From positions 1,736,001 to 1,800,000 of the forward strand of contig BQMF02000011.1 in assembly GCA_027922465.2 (NCBI GenBank): 64,000 nucleotides of DNA, written 5' to 3'. Below are positions 1 to 13,411 of this stretch, one piece after another; position 1 is the stretch's first letter; every line of letters begins with the position of its first letter. The translations under genes were made by a program, and so were the position numbers. The stretch is from Turritopsis dohrnii (lineage: Eukaryota; Cnidaria; Hydrozoa; Anthoathecata; Oceaniidae). The notes below the pieces were generated by a model, which was given only the letters and a program-made list of their open reading frames with translations, was not told where the DNA came from and made no database searches.

Positions 1-110
1 CGAAGAAGACAAGAAAATTGAGTTTACTATCAGATCTCAAATTTACAATAATTCGCTTATTCAACGTTAAATGACGATTTCTTGAAAATGTACTTTAGAG
101 TATGTTTATG

Positions 111-327
111 TATAGTGCGTTCACTATAACTTGGATAATCGTTAATGATTTTTATCAGACACGTTAAAGTAATGAAACAGAACGCTTATTAAAAGTTTAA
201 AAATTCTTTTTCTACCCTTATCAAGACAAAAGACGATCAATGACTTTTAAGTGTTGTGGGAATTGACGCTCAATTTCCACCAGATCGTGCAAAACGACAT
301 TATCCAAGTTAGAGTGAACGCACTATA
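111..327. repeat. Palindromic MITE-like element
   Basis: The two ends are inverted copies of each other: TATAGTGCGTTCACTATAAC at the left pairs with a segment ending GAACGCACTATA at the right, and the match continues inward for about 30 bp. There is no coding capacity. The structure fits a short non-autonomous DNA transposon. Confidence 0.7.
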
Positions 328-328
328 A

Positions 329-468
329 CAGGATTCAAACACTACATTATTACGGTCAAAACCTTTATAAAAGTATTTGAACAAAAGAAGCTAAGTCTGA
401 ACCTTACCCTCACTAACCCAGACACATTTCATAAGGTTTACACCGTAAAGTTTAATGTTTGAATCCTG
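329..468. repeat. Second short inverted-repeat element abutting the first
   Basis: ACAGGATTCAAACACTACAT at the left is matched by an inverted copy ending TGTTTGAATCCTGT at the right, with matching inner segments around ATTACGGT / ACCGTAA. It directly abuts the preceding palindrome, so one may have inserted next to or into the other. Confidence 0.6.
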
Positions 469-2210
469 TCCCATAAATTGTATGTTAATATACAGTGAAT
501 GTTAATTACCACGGAATGCTTTCTCATAATAGTTAGCAGCTCAATAGTAGCTGCTATTAGGAGAGACGAAGCTCGCATATACTGCCAGTCTGGATTTTAA
601 AGATTTGTTTGGTTTAATGATTTTATTGACCTTGTTGTTTATTTTAAACTCCTATCTTGTTTACATGAATTCAGTCTTGCCGCATGCTTTTAGTCTAGGT
701 AAATGAGTCAGTTTGGTGTGAAAAAAACGGTTCTGTTGACTCGCGTCGTATTTGAGTTGACATTACTTATATTATCACTGCAAATATAGCAGGCCAGTCA
801 TGTAAGCTTTATGCATTAAGCAAAACATAAATGGAACGTTTTTTGGCTAATATTCAGAAGAAATTTTTTATTGTCATGCTTTTAAGAACCATAGGAAATA
901 TTAATAATGAGTGTGTCAATAAAATATTTGAAACTATATGACTGTGGAAATGTTTCCCACTGAAGATTGTTATGATAGTTACAATAAACTTGTTACCATG
1001 ACAATACTAACAAAACGTGGAGAAGTGTAAATATAAGTTAGAAAAATATGTAAAGCACACTATTGTATTGTTTTTACTGGAACGTGAGTAGCATCAGTCG
1101 TTCCGTGATTATCCAGTCGATTTTATGATGTCTTGTATGAAACGTGTTAAAGTTCATATAAAATCCATTGATGCTTTTCTGTCAGTAATATTTAATTTTG
1201 TGGTCTAAGATAGATGTGTGATTGGTTGTTTAAAGTTGTGGACATTCATTCAGAGTTTTTTATTTTTGTTTATAAGATGTAAGATTAGATTTGAAATGAC
1301 GGACAGACGAAAGTCGAAGAATTGACCTTTTCAAAAGTTGAGTCAGCGGGAAGCAATCAATACTATTTTGCTTCAAATATCCACGGTTGAAATGTTCGCT
1401 GTGCATGGCTGTGGTGATAATCTTCGTCTTGCCAAAAACGCAAAGTGCATATGTTATGTTTTTGTTGTCATTTTTTTGTTGTTGTTTTTTTTATTTTGAT
1501 TGAAAAGTTGATGCGATAAACAACAATAGCACAACCTACAGAAGAACGAATGAATGAAATGTATGACTGAATGAATGAACGGTCCAATTAGTGGACCAAC
1601 TTCATTGTTTTTTTTAGGTACAAATAGCTATGCAAAAATATGTTTGTTACGCGTGCAGATGTAATTATATAGTGTACATAAATTCGAGAGAAAAAAGAAA
1701 GTAGAATTCAACTTTTCAAGGCAGCTCTGTTATAAATAATGTCATTGTAATCTTCTCATCATTGAGATTCTCAGAGAAAACATACTCCACACACTTAAGA
1801 GATTACGTTCTGATTGAAGGATACTTAGTTCGTGAGCTGTGACGACCAATGTGTTCACACGCTAATCAAACGTTACGTCACATACTTTCCAAACGCCTAT
1901 AATCTATAGGCTGAAACCACATATGCACACACCTTTAATTTTGCAATCAAATGATATAGATGAAGAAAACAAAGCTTGAAATGCATAAGAGGGGGGATTC
2001 ATATGAAATATGAATCGAAAACACAAAACAGTCTGGATGGATATAGTAGCAGCATGGATGTTAGAGTTTAGGAAGTCCAACGACAAGAAAAAAAAACAAA
2101 ATCTTATTAACAGATAGCTAGATGTCATGTTTGTAAAGTCACTGTCTTTTTTTATTTATTTATTTTTTTTTTTCATGTGTTTTAGATATAAAAAGAAAGT
2201 TGACTTTTCA
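469..2210. other. Non-coding flank, no gene recognised
   Basis: AT-rich sequence with frequent stops in all frames. I see no exon with recognisable homology, no clear RNA gene and no convincing inverted repeat. It lies upstream of the secreted protease homologue and may hold its regulatory sequence, but nothing specific can be supported. Confidence 0.5.
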
Positions 2211-2241
2211 ACAATTTTATATATATATATAAAAAAAAAAT
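2211..2241 (+). promoter_or_regulatory. Possible TATA-rich core promoter
   Basis: A run of TATATATATATA followed by A-tract begins about 60-85 bp upstream of the ATG at 2298. The position suits a core promoter with a short 5' leader, but the whole region is AT-rich, so this is weak positional evidence only. Confidence 0.3.
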
Positions 2242-2297
2242 CATCATAAAAAAACCCGCACACATCATAGACGTTTTTTTGACAATTTTAAAGAAAA

Positions 2298-5200
2298 ATG
2301 TTGTGGATTTATTTATTGATTATTGTTGGATTCTCGTCGTTCAACATAGAAGGTAAGATATTTTGTTTTTATTCAACGGATCTTTTACATTCAGCATATC
2401 TTTTGATTTGTTTATGCGTTCATTCACAGATCATAAATGACGTCTAACATATCCTTTTATAAACGGTTTATGTGTCAAACTATGCACTGAGACAAATGTA
2501 ATACTCCATTCTCTCTACGTCACAATTTCGTAACTATCATTGACATTACTATTGTAGCTTTGTATTATAACCGTCAAATTCAGGGTGGTTTTCTTCAATA
2601 CTCCAAAATTGTTGTATTTTTCTAAAATAATATTCCCAAAACGAATGTTCAGTGCATAAGAACTCAAATTTTATCGAATCAAAGAAATCGCCGTCATCTT
2701 GACGGTGTTTTCGGGTCGCCAAAAAAAAAAAAACAACAATAAAACAACGGCGTCGGAATGAGACGTCTCTTATATGAAATGAATCGGAAAATGTCTCTTT
2801 CTTATTAATCCTAAAGTCTTGCATTTGTTTTAACAATTTATCTTTGAAAGCGTAGGTTTGATGCAAACGGAAAAATCTCTTGCTTTCCTAAACAGATAAA
2901 AATCAATTGACAAACATTTGTTGCAACAATGACAGTTTGATGACAAAATCATGTGAAGTTTTTGATAGAGAAAACAAAGTGAATGAAACCTCACGAATTT
3001 GTTTACAAACCCAAGCTCGAATGTATAAAGAAACCCCAAAATAATGCCCGCCTAGATAATGGCGTTTGTTTGTGTGGCGGATATATGACGTGGCGTTAAG
3101 TTTTGTTCCTCAGACAAATAAGTGGTTTCCATGATGTCATTTATCTCCACTGGATAAAATTAGCTTAAAAAGACTTTTTCTAAAATATTTAATTCTTAAA
3201 ATGTGGAGACCCATAACAAGCTGTATAGGAAAAATAAATAAACGTGTCTGAAATTAGTCTGAAAAACAAACATGACTTTATTGTATGAAAATGTTTCCTT
3301 TTCTTGTGTTGCGATGTGAAGGGCAATATTGTGTTTTGAACCATCTCCATGTTTCCTGTCGCTCACCTCAATCAAAGTAAGCCGATCGGAAAAAAAGTTG
3401 ACATATCGGTATGATGCTTATGTTCGTCTTTTGATAAAAATTTTGTGGGAATACTTCTTTGACGTTTGTGTAAGCTGTTTTATGGATTGGTACGGATTGG
3501 TCGCAGCGTTTGAACTCAGTATGTTTTTTTTCGTTTCGTAAAAGGTTTTGAGATAATGTCGTAAAAGCTTTTGAGATATTATACGTAAGACAGATTTTTA
3601 TATCCCCCATGTTCTCCTCATGTTCAAAAGCAAGAAAACGAAATCTGTAACGTGTAGATAGGTTTTTTTTAGGAGTCTTTTGTTTGGAGTTAAACTGTCT
3701 TAATGTTCAAATATAAGCTACTTCGTATGTCATGTTTTAAAACTGGAAATACAAAACAGCAGATGAGTAATATTTCTCAACGTCACTCGCCATGAGCTTC
3801 ACTTGCGCAATAAAAATCCATCGCATCTCAAATCGCTTAAATTAACCACTGCGCGACGAACGTGAAACTTATTAAAGGTATGAGAGGTCATCATAATAGT
3901 GAAATATTAACAGCAAATAAGGTATTGTGTAAATTGATTAATCCAAAGTTCGTTTCATTGTTTCAGCTAGCGGCGTATCTAACCGATGTAGAAAGATTGC
4001 TCCAATCAATGGTGACGTCATTAAGTTAACACAAACACTATATATGTACACCTGCAAACCAGGCTATCAACTAGTCGGAGAAACATATAGAAAATGTACC
4101 GTCAACCGAGAATGGGTTCCTCAAGAAGAACCAAAATGCGAAGGTATACGATTTATAGTTGTCCTAGTTACCGATAGCACTAAAAAAAAAATCTTAATTT
4201 GTTTCTTCATTATTTTTAGACAAGAACGAATGCCAAGCGGCTGGATATGTCTGTGATAATAACGCTGATTGCATTAACACGATCGGAAGTTATGAATGCA
4301 TTTGCAAGTCAGGTTATACAGGAAATGGTTATCAATGCCACCCAGAACAAAACCGCTTTACAAGTAAGTATGTTTACAAAAAAAGTTGAAATAAACTATG
4401 TTTGTACAAGATGAAACATGAAAACTTCTGCTCATAGATGATTTACGTGAAGATGACAACTGTGGCTTTCGTTCTGCAAAGTTTAACCATACCGGCAGAA
4501 GATTTCGAAGAATTATTGGTGGTCAAAATTCGCAACCTGGAAAATGGCCATGGATGGCGCTTATCACAGTCAATGGAGGTAAAGATTTCCTTCTCGATTA
4601 GATTCTCAGGATAGCTGCTTTTGTGGTAATTATTATTTTTTTTTTGAAGAAATTTAAGATGCAAATGATTTTTGCAATGCTTTTGGATTTTGGAAGGTGT
4701 AACCAGGAAGTACAGGGAAGGTTGGCAAAAAAAAAATCGTTGTGGTCTCACATACTTGAATACTTGAAATACTTTCTAACAACAATAACAAAATATGAAT
4801 TTTTCAAACGTTTCAAATGTGTTTTCTCTCACGGTCAAAAAACTATCTTACGATGAACTGGATATCAAGCATTTTCATTCACTCCCGGGAAGTGTTTATA
4901 TTGCGGCATTCTTTTTCATATTTCTTTTTGAGTGTTTCAACAACGCACTTAAGGAGCCATTACTTGCATGACGCCGCTTGCGTTTTCAAGTAGGGATAAC
5001 GATATCAGCATTTTGCCTATTTCAGGTCCAGTACCATTATTTGGTGGAGTCCTGATCAAACCTGGATGGATTCTAACTATAGCCAGTTTATTACATAAAA
5101 GTGACAAAGAACTGGTAAAAGAGGAAGACATACTGGTGTCTTTAGGTATTTGAAGTTTTTTCTCCTAGCCTGATCGTATTACAGTTGTTTTGTGCAAGAA

Positions 5201-6183
5201 GATCGTCTAATGTTTTGGTTAAAATACTTTTTTTTGTTGCTATAGGCGAATATGACATCAACAGACCGAGTAGTGAGGAACAACAAATTCGAATTAAACA
5301 TGGTGGCATTCACGTATATCATAAATTCGATCGAAGAAACATGAAAAACGATATTGCATTACTGGAGCTAGAAACTGAAGCTGACATCACAGATTATGTG
5401 AACACCGTAAGTCAGATCTCCTCACGTATATCAGCTTCTCGTTCAGTCAATAGTGATAACATATTGAAGTAAATGAGAAGGAGGCTACTTAACAGCAACA
5501 TGGACTTTCCTGGCCCAAAAAATTGAAAACCATTGGTTCACATTGCCCTGGGGATACTAACTTTTAGGTCTCTCGTTTCCTAACAACAGAACATAGCTGA
5601 AAAATATTTTTCTATTCAAAAGCTAATACACATGTCTGTTTTTTTTGTCTTTTTGTCACGAAAGTTATTGATGCATTCTATTCAATTAGTACCAAGATTA
5701 GCGCATATCAAGTAAGATTTCCCTTCCTAGATATGTTTGGTGGGAAGAAAAAAATCTAGAAAATTTGAAAGGGGTCGTCACTTAGCATCCGTAGCAGGTT
5801 GGGGTTTGACAAAACCACTCAAATTGCACGATTTGGAAACATCAAAACCGCTCCTTTATTCCGGCACCTTGAAGGATATCTCAATTCCGGTGATCGGACC
5901 TTACAAATGCCGCACTTCCACGTCTTACCACTTTCATAAGAAGACCATGTTATGTGCTGGAGTTTTGAATGGGGAAGCTGCACCTTGCATCGGAGACGGG
6001 GGCTCGCCCTTAATGATTGAAGATCCAGCCACGAAAAGATGGTTACTTTTAGGGTTGTTCAGTTGGTCTGAAGGATGTGGACAGCCATCAAAATACAGTT
6101 ATTTCACACGAGTTGTAAGGTTTAGTCATTGGATAGAAAATATAACCAAGTTAAAAAGAAGTTCACATAATAATGACATTTAA
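2298..6183 (+). CDS. Secreted CCP-EGF-serine protease homologue (catalytically dead)
   Basis: Seven exons: 2298-2352, 3967-4143, 4220-4363, 4438-4578, 5026-5145, 5246-5406, 5731-6183. They total 1251 nt (416 aa), with GT-AG borders and matching phases. Exon 1 is a hydrophobic signal peptide. Exon 2 is a sushi/CCP module with four Cys. Exon 3 is a calcium-binding EGF module (DKNEC...CINTIGSYEC). Exons 4-7 form a trypsin fold starting RRIIGG (about residues 150-155) and ending with GLFSWSEGCGQPSKYSYFTRV-like sequence and a C-terminal WIENI helix. The active site is degenerate: the usual LTAAHC reads LTIASLL (His lost) and GDSGGPL reads GDGGSPL (Ser to Gly). The middle Asp in NDIALLEL is kept. 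Position 189 is Ala, and the Cys42-Cys58 pair is gone from both sites. Family knowledge: such homologues act as cofactors, decoys or binding proteins (haptoglobin and clip-domain homologues are examples). The module order CCP-EGF-protease resembles a cut-down complement/MASP layout. Its partner is unknown. Confidence 0.9.
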
Positions 6184-7019
6184 TGTTGAGAATACGAAAC
6201 AGCTGCGTCGTGAGAAAAGGCGAAAAACGGAGAGGGGAACCCCCTGAATTTGACGCTCTACCATAGAGGTACACCTGAAAAGAAGAGAAGAGAACGGGTG
6301 TAAATATCACTGCTGACGGTTGTTGATGGTAGCCTAGAAGAATGAACAAAACCTTCCCATACACCGAGCAACATATATGACGAAAAAAAATACGCAGAAA
6401 AAAAATATGTTCCTCATTCAATCATTCAACAGCTTCGATTATAATAACAGTAAAAAATGATGGAACGATTGTTACATATATTGTGAGATTCTTAATTTAT
6501 GCAAATACATTTCTTATGAGTTCACTGAATGTTTTAAAAAATAGCCTCATCTACCGTCGTCTAGAACGTAGACTGTTGCTCGTGTGTCAGTGCGATAGCA
6601 TTCGAGCTACCGATTCATCAATGCAGAGAAGCATTTTTCCTACTAGCAGCTTAAAAATGATTAATATTCAGACAACTTTCAACCCAGGACCTTTTTTACC
6701 CCTTTTGTGTAATTCTGTGTTCCGATTTACGTAATTAAGCACTTTGATTGTCATGTTGGTTCCAAATATCTCGTTGCTAAGACTTCTGAATACTCCTCCT
6801 GCTCTCTTAGTTTCCATAGCCACAAAGCCATGGTTCACAATGAACCAACTAAATAAAACAAAACTTGTATGCTTCACAGCTATTGATTATTTATCTAGAT
6901 GGTTCCAGTCATAAAATTTCACGAAGAAGCATCAGAACGCCAAATAAAACATCGATCGAATTTGCGCCATTGAGCAGGGCCCACGCAGCGTTTTTGAAAG
7001 TGAGGGGGCCAAAATATCC

Positions 7020-7776
7020 TCTTCTGTGATTATACCAAACTCATTCTTGCGACCGGGTCGTCTGTCAACAAAATCGTTTGCAACATTAACGAGCGAGTTA
7101 ATCCACAAGACTTTTGTGTGTGTTCAAAATTGCTAGTGCATTAAATCGTCGCTGCGTCATTGTTGAGCGCGTCCAAGTCTTAATTCTCCTTACCATTGAA
7201 AATGTTCTTTCGGGAGTTGCAACCGTAACTCCAGTCACAAGAAGGATGACTCTCACAATGCATGACGTTTTGCATCAAAGCTCTTTGAATAGCTGAAAGA
7301 TCTTTTAGAATTGATAAGATATCGTCAAAGTGTGCAGGACCAGGGGCGGTGGGGCAAATTTAAAGTGACGGGGCTGATGATGATTTAGTGTCTACTAAGG
7401 AGGTCCCACCATTGTTGGGGCGACGGTCAAGAAAATGATGAAATTTCGGTTTTCTAGATTGGCTAAAGCGCACTCATAATTTTTAATTGTGTATAAAAAA
7501 ATATTTTCATGGGTAAAAGGTGTACACACATGTCAAAAAGGTTTTCCTCAAAAATATCTATCAATTCGCACGAACCGTCCAACAAGTAGTTGAAAGTTTG
7601 CTGATGCGGTTTAGAGTAACGCTATCATCCCCTTCCTCAACCAATAGTTTGATTGATTCCATTTTTTGCTCTCTTTTCCGTGAGTACTCGAACAGAACAG
7701 CCACTTCGGCGATGACGTCCATGGTATCTCCCAGAAGCTTCGTTTGTTTTGTCGTTGCCTTCACCAATAGATTCAA
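7020..7776 (-). pseudogene. Decayed hAT transposase
   Basis: On the minus strand about 7264-7090 encodes the hAT C-terminal dimerisation signature: VTVATPERTF, then SMVRRIKTWTRSTMTQ, then RFNALAILNTHKS. The upstream segment 7776-7561 encodes a helical stretch (LLGDTMDVIAEVAVLF...LSTTCW) like the region before it in ZMYM1/hAT-type transposases. The two parts are in different frames and the intervening sequence is broken, so this is a relic. A CAGGGGCGG motif near 7331-7340 resembles a hAT terminus but sits inside the fragment and may belong to another insertion. Confidence 0.75.
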
Positions 7777-7829
7777 TGAGTGACAATGGCAACGGGTAAA
7801 AACTCCCGCCGGTTCCGCCGCGCCTGAGG

Positions 7830-7925
7830 GCTATTATGTGGGGAGATGAGGATTGCACTATGATGTCATCAGAAATGACATGGGAACGAGCAGCTGTTTA
7901 TTAATAAAAAGCACTCAAACTCCCC
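7830..7925. repeat. Dispersed repeat, copy 1
   Basis: The segment containing GATTGCACTATGATGTCATC and CGAGCAGCTGTTTATTA recurs in closely similar form at about 24590-24705. Both copies lie downstream of a minus-strand gene's stop codon (CHDH here, GTF2B there). The repeat family is not recognised. Confidence 0.6.
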
Positions 7926-8054
7926 GTAGAGTTTATACTAGTGAACATTGGAGTAGGTTATGTGACGTGTCGGATATACCGAAAGCGAGGCTAAGAGTGA
8001 TTTTGGCCAGATAACAGATCTCTTTATTTGACATTATCTTCAGTCACAAGAAAT

Positions 8055-8241
8055 AGACTTTTTCATAAATTACGTCATTACAAACATTGCCTCGTTTCTA
8101 AGTTTATAGTTTATAAAGGATTTCGTGAAAACGTTTTCCCCTTGAGATGTGGTTTCTCTTTGTGAACGGCGCAAACGTCATTTATGTTCAGTTTGAAAAC
8201 GAGACGTTGCTTGTTGTGACGTAATTCATGAAAAGGTCTAT
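8055..8241. repeat. Inverted-repeat MITE
   Basis: AATAGACTTTTTCATAAATT at the left is matched by an inverted copy at the right end (ATTCATGAAAAGGTCTATT). The homology continues inward through TACGTCATTACAA and GCCTCGTTT to give arms of about 45 bp. It lies just downstream of the choline dehydrogenase stop codon. Confidence 0.75.
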
Positions 8242-8532
8242 TGATAAGTTCCTCGGATAGAAAGTAGATAGGCATTTATTAGACTCTCTCAATTTTAATC
8301 ATTTATTGGTAATATATACAAGCAGTAACGAAGATATACATTATAGTGTGTATAACGGAGATAAGTTGTGTGAACTCCTGTCCTTTCCGCTTTCATTCCC
8401 TTGTTTCCATGGCGATAGCTAGAAATCTCAATAAAGTTTTAATTAATTGGTAACAGGGACAAAACTCAGCAATATCGATGATTAGCGCGATGATGCATAA
8501 AAAGTAATTGTATAACGTTCTCATGCCCGTTC

Positions 8533-11500
8533 TCATCTTTGTCCGACTGTCGGTGTCTTGTAAACAGGTGCAGAAGATTTCGGTAAAGGAGCAATTCCTT
8601 TGATGATATCCGCAGCTTTCTCCGCTATCATGATTGTCGGTCCGTTTAAGTTTCCAGAGGCGACAGACGGCATTATCGACGCGTCTACGATTCTCAAATT
8701 TTCTATTCCCTTCACACGTGTTTTCGAATCGACCACAGACATGGGATCGCTGACGTCACCCATCTTACATGTGCATGACGGATGGTATGCAGAATCGCCC
8801 ATTTCTCGAACAAAGGCATCGATCTCTTCATCTGTTTTAACACTCGGGCCTAAAAAATAATGTAAAAACATTTCCTGATCGTTCAATGGATAGTTTTAAC
8901 GTGCATGTAAGCTACAATGTCTAGTAAAAGAAAACTGAACAATGCTCTATTACTGTTCTGTCAGTTCACCAGCATTTGAATGGTAAGTTACATCTGTTTT
9001 ATATAGTATTTTTTAGATGCGTTTAAAGTATTTTTCAAACTTTCTCGAGGAAGGGAGGATTTTAAAACTGTTTTATGGTGAATATTCTACCCAAAATCAG
9101 GCGGTTTACAGTTGGAACCGTCTTCAGGCAAACCTACTTAATTTAAAATCTTGTCAAAAACTCTTAACATTGGTGTAACGTTTTCTCAAGTTCACTTTTT
9201 TAAGTAATTCATTATTTTTATTACAACTGCAATTTCTGTCTTTTTACGATGTAGTTAATTCCCGTCTTAATGATATATCTTATGTTATACAGTGTGGTTC
9301 ACAAAAAGCGGGACTCCGAGTTTGAGGGTAGATTACTTTTTATATGTAAAACATTTTTCAAACATTTTTACACCATTAGCCGCGAAATTTTCCAATAACC
9401 TTTCCAATGATATAAAAATTGCAAGGTAAAAAAAAATACCAGTTTAAAAGATTGAAAATTGGTATCTAAAGTTGGCCACTCCAGATATTAAGTGCCCTAT
9501 CAATCTTGCGTGAGACTTACCGGGCTGCAGTTCACCCCCATTGAATTCTTTAAATGCATCTTGAGCGAGAATCTCGCGAGATAACTTCACGCAGTTTCTC
9601 ATGTCCACCACATCTTCATGGGAAGACAGGTAATTCGGATCCATCAACGGATGATCAAACGGATTCTTAGATTGTAGCCAAAGCCTTCCCCGACTTTTCT
9701 CCCTTAATGTTCCAGCATGTACCTAAAACAAACAAACAAGCAAACAAACAACCATTCTTCAAAACATCTTAAATATACCAAGATGGTACCTGATAAGCGT
9801 GACCATCTGGAAAGACTCTACCATGATCTTTCACAGCAAACGGCAGAAAATGCAACTGAATGTCTGGATGAGTGAGACCTTCTTTTGATCTTATGAAGCC
9901 ACCAGATTCCAAGTTATTGGTGCCGCATTCTCCCGTACGCGTAAGGAACCAGCGGCTTCCAACAATTGGCATATACCACAACCGGGTTTGCTTGTAGAGA
10001 GTGATAGGCTGTGTACAGTGCTACAATAACACGACAAAGGCAATAGTTTTAAACCTTGAATGTTTTTCGAAAAATCTAACAGAAAAGTTAACTTCCTAAA
10101 ACTTATGGAAATTTGATGTTGCCTATATTGTTTAATTATAACAAACGCTATGACGACCACTTACATTCTGCACATAAACTTCGAGGTGGTCCTGCAAATT
10201 TTTCCCAACCCCTGGCAAATGTTGAACAACAGAAATGCCAAGTTGTGAAAGTTCTTCAGCATCCCCAATACCAGATAACATCAGCAAATGTGGAGAGTTA
10301 ATGGCTCCACCGGCTAATATAACCTCTTTGTTGGCTTTTGCTCGCTTAACTTGATTGTCATGTAAATATTCAACTCCTATGGCTTTGGTTCCTTCGAACA
10401 ATATCTTAGTAACAAATGCTCTTGATCGACTGTGCAAATTTGGTCGCTTCAAGGCTGGCCTTAAATAAGCTTGTGATGCACTCCATCGCTTTCCGTTGTG
10501 AACTGTCATATCGTATGGACCAACTCCTTCTTGCTGAAAACCATTCACATCTTCTGTTTTTGGGTAACCAGCTTGCATACCAGCTTTAATGAATGCATCG
10601 TGCAAAGGATTATCCATAGTTCCTCTTGACACATGCAGCGGACCATTTCCACCTCTGTATTCATCCGCACCTGTCAACATTATATATTTTTATGAAATGC
10701 ATCATTTATCTTAAAACAATAAAACTCAAGGTGTCTTATACAGGTTACACTCTCCATTGTTGATAGACCTTACCTAAGGAGTGAGTCTGAGCTTTTTTAA
10801 AGTATGGAAGACAGTCAGCATATGACCATCCACTTGCTCCTTCTTCTTCCCACCTGTCATAATCAAATGCATGGCCACGGATGTACACCATAGCATTTAA
10901 TGCTGATGATCCTCCCCATACCCTGCCACGAGGCCAATACATCACTCTACAATCAAAAGTATGTTTTATCCAAATTGCTATCCAAGCACCTGTCTGTAAA
11001 AATAACCATCAATAAAGAAATGCAAAACACACAGATTTGAAACTCCCTTTAATATGGAAATTCGTAATTTTAGGGTAAAGTTTATGAAATTCAGGGTGCG
11101 AAACAACGGCCGGACACTGGACAAAGTCGGGTAAAAAATAGACTTGACCGGCAATTTTATCACAAAATGCTCTACTAAACAGGTCATTGTCCTGCCAATA
11201 CATTCCTCAAAAAAGTAGCTAACTAGTTGATTTTTTAATCTTGTGATATATTTTTTTTTTCTTGTTGCGCAGTAAAAAGTCGGTTTTCTTCTTTGTTTCA
11301 ATTTCGACTTTCAACCTCTTGTTCGCGTGATATGAAAATAAACTTTCTGCCCTTCAACTGAGAGTTTGTTATTAAAACTTTTATTAATTACAGCGTATAT
11401 ATCATTGATTAGTAACAGAGGAGGAGAGCGCATGTAAAATGTGTGAAATGTTTTATCATTCATTTCGGCAGACAACAGGTGAAGCAAGAAGAAAGTGATG

Positions 11501-13097
11501 TTTTGCAGGTTGATGCGTGGTAAATTTGCCCAGAAAGTTTATTTAGTGTCAGTCTTTTATTCTACACAATCAATGTTGATGATTACATAAAGAAAAAGGT
11601 TAAACACAGACGACGAAATAAACGTTTATTTTCATAAAGAAGCAAATTGAAATGTCGAAGAGAAAGTTGATAATAATTATTCATTAGATATTCCTGCAAA
11701 TAATTCCATTATAGACGATACCGCCCTCAAATATTTACCTTAAGGGAACTAACTTTTGCGGGTACAAATTTTCGCGGAACTTATTTTCGCGTTTTTTGGG
11801 CCTTTCAAAATAATGGCTTGACCGCGAAAATTAGTTCCATGAAATTTAAGATTTTTAAACCGTTAAATCTGTTTTTTTGTTTATACTTTTTTACTAATGT
11901 TTTTTTATAAATATTATTATATTATAATATATTATAATAAATATATATTATAATATTTTTAATTCTCAAATATGATATGTATATATTTTTTAACAGGCCC
12001 TCCATTAATAGCAATTTTATTATAAAATTGAAGGTAGTCAGCCTGTATAAATATGTCATTAATAAAATAAATAAATAAAAATAAAAGTGGTTCGATTTTT
12101 AGCACCACGTGACACTCTGTTTGCAACTTCATGATTCAGTAAATCGAAACATGACATCATTAATATGAAAGACTTAACTTTAAACTTATTTCATTTTTTC
12201 TAACAAGCACTTAATCAGTGACTTGTCACCATCTTCAATGAACGTTCAATTGACACAAAATTCGTAGAATCAGTCGGACATTGACCTGCTCAGATAATTT
12301 TCTTATTTCGCACCCTGAAATTGTCAACAAGTCATAATTAACCCATTTTCTCATTGTTTTATCATTCAAAACCAGCTGGTAACAGGGGCTGGCACTAAAA
12401 CCCCAGTTTTCCATTATAACTACCTTAAGGGAATAAATTGATGCGAGAATAAATTAATGCGAATGACACTCGAAAAAGTTAAAAAAGTTGCAGAATTAAT
12501 TAATGCGAATTGTTCCATTAAGGTACCACTTCTTACAATAAAATCCTAGGCTACGATCGGTGGTTGAAGAAGTTAAAGAATTGTGAGCACAGTGGCTCCA
12601 TCAAGATCTCACCTATTGTTCAAATGTTTTTGTGGCACAGTATGATAGTACCAATTATAACGATCATTGCACAGATTATACGTCAGTGCTGCAGGCATAT
12701 GTATTCTCCAATCCCACCACCAATCACGTGGTCCCGCTTCTAATGAGAATACGTTACTGCTTCCATCCTCAGACAGACGATTCGCAAGAACGCACCCTGC
12801 ACTGCCGCCTCCAACAATAACATAATCATGAGATGTGCTAAATATCAGCTGTCTTGAATTAGCTGTGCAATCTAGAAAATTAGAATTAAATTGCGAAACT
12901 GTTAGTCACTCAAGTTAAAAGAAACATTAAGATGAAATAACTATTGATCAATGGACTACAATGTAGTCATAAAATAATAATGAAAATAAACAAACAAACA
13001 AACAAACAAAACAATGCAACTGAAAAAACTCACATCTTCTGTATAACTTTCCCAGCACTGTTTGGTGGTTCATACGACTCAATATTTTGATATTCAT
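8533..13097 (-). CDS. CHDH: Choline dehydrogenase, mitochondrial
   Basis: Oxidises choline to betaine aldehyde with FAD at the mitochondrial inner membrane, the first step of glycine betaine synthesis. Seven minus-strand exons: 13034-13097, 12613-12871, 10774-10946, 10165-10670, 9790-10020, 9521-9722, 8533-8849. They total 1752 nt (583 aa; human enzyme 594). Exon 1 (starts MNIKILSRM) is basic and lacks acidic residues, as expected of a mitochondrial presequence. The dinucleotide-binding motif GGGSAG lies at about residues 42-47. GMC signature 1 ([20 protein letters not shown]) is in exon 3, signature 2 ([16 protein letters not shown]) in exon 4, and the catalytic His in SAYHPSC at about residue 501. 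The C-terminus PVYK...QR matches vertebrate CHDH. Intron 2 (10947-12612) holds two MITEs. All borders are GT-AG and phases agree. A short deletion near [10 protein letters not shown] relative to human is the only notable divergence. Confidence 0.96.
11736..11848. repeat. Short MITE in CHDH intron 2
   Basis: TACCTTAAGGGAACTAACTT opens the element and an imperfect inverted copy (GCGAAAATTAGTTCC...) closes it. The inside is rich in TTCGCG/CGCGAA words. It shares its first dozen bases with the element at 12421-12525, so the two belong to related families. Confidence 0.6.
12421..12525. repeat. Short MITE in CHDH intron 2, related copy
   Basis: It begins TACCTTAAGGGAA and ends TTCCATTAAGGTA, which are inverted copies with one mismatch. 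Internal ATTAATGCGA words are repeated. There is no coding capacity, and it lies 87 bp inside the intron from the exon 2 donor. Confidence 0.7.
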
Positions 13098-13411
13098 TCT
13101 TTAAGTTTTACCTGGAAAATAATAAAGAATTAGCAACATAAATCAATTTGCCCTTAGCAACACATCGAGAGACTTCAATAAAATTAGGTTGTATGGAGCT
13201 TTAACATGTTCTACTAATGAAATACATAGTTTACATGTATTTGAGTTATATTTGTGACAAGAGGTTTGATTGTGATTTTCCTGTTCTTTCTTAGGCACAT
13301 TCTCAAGCAATAAGAAAATTTAATTCTCACATCAACTTCAGAATAAGGCATTTGTTAAAAGTACTTATGCTTGATGAGCATTTCATGGTTTTCGCTAAAA
13401 AGCAGCCTAGA

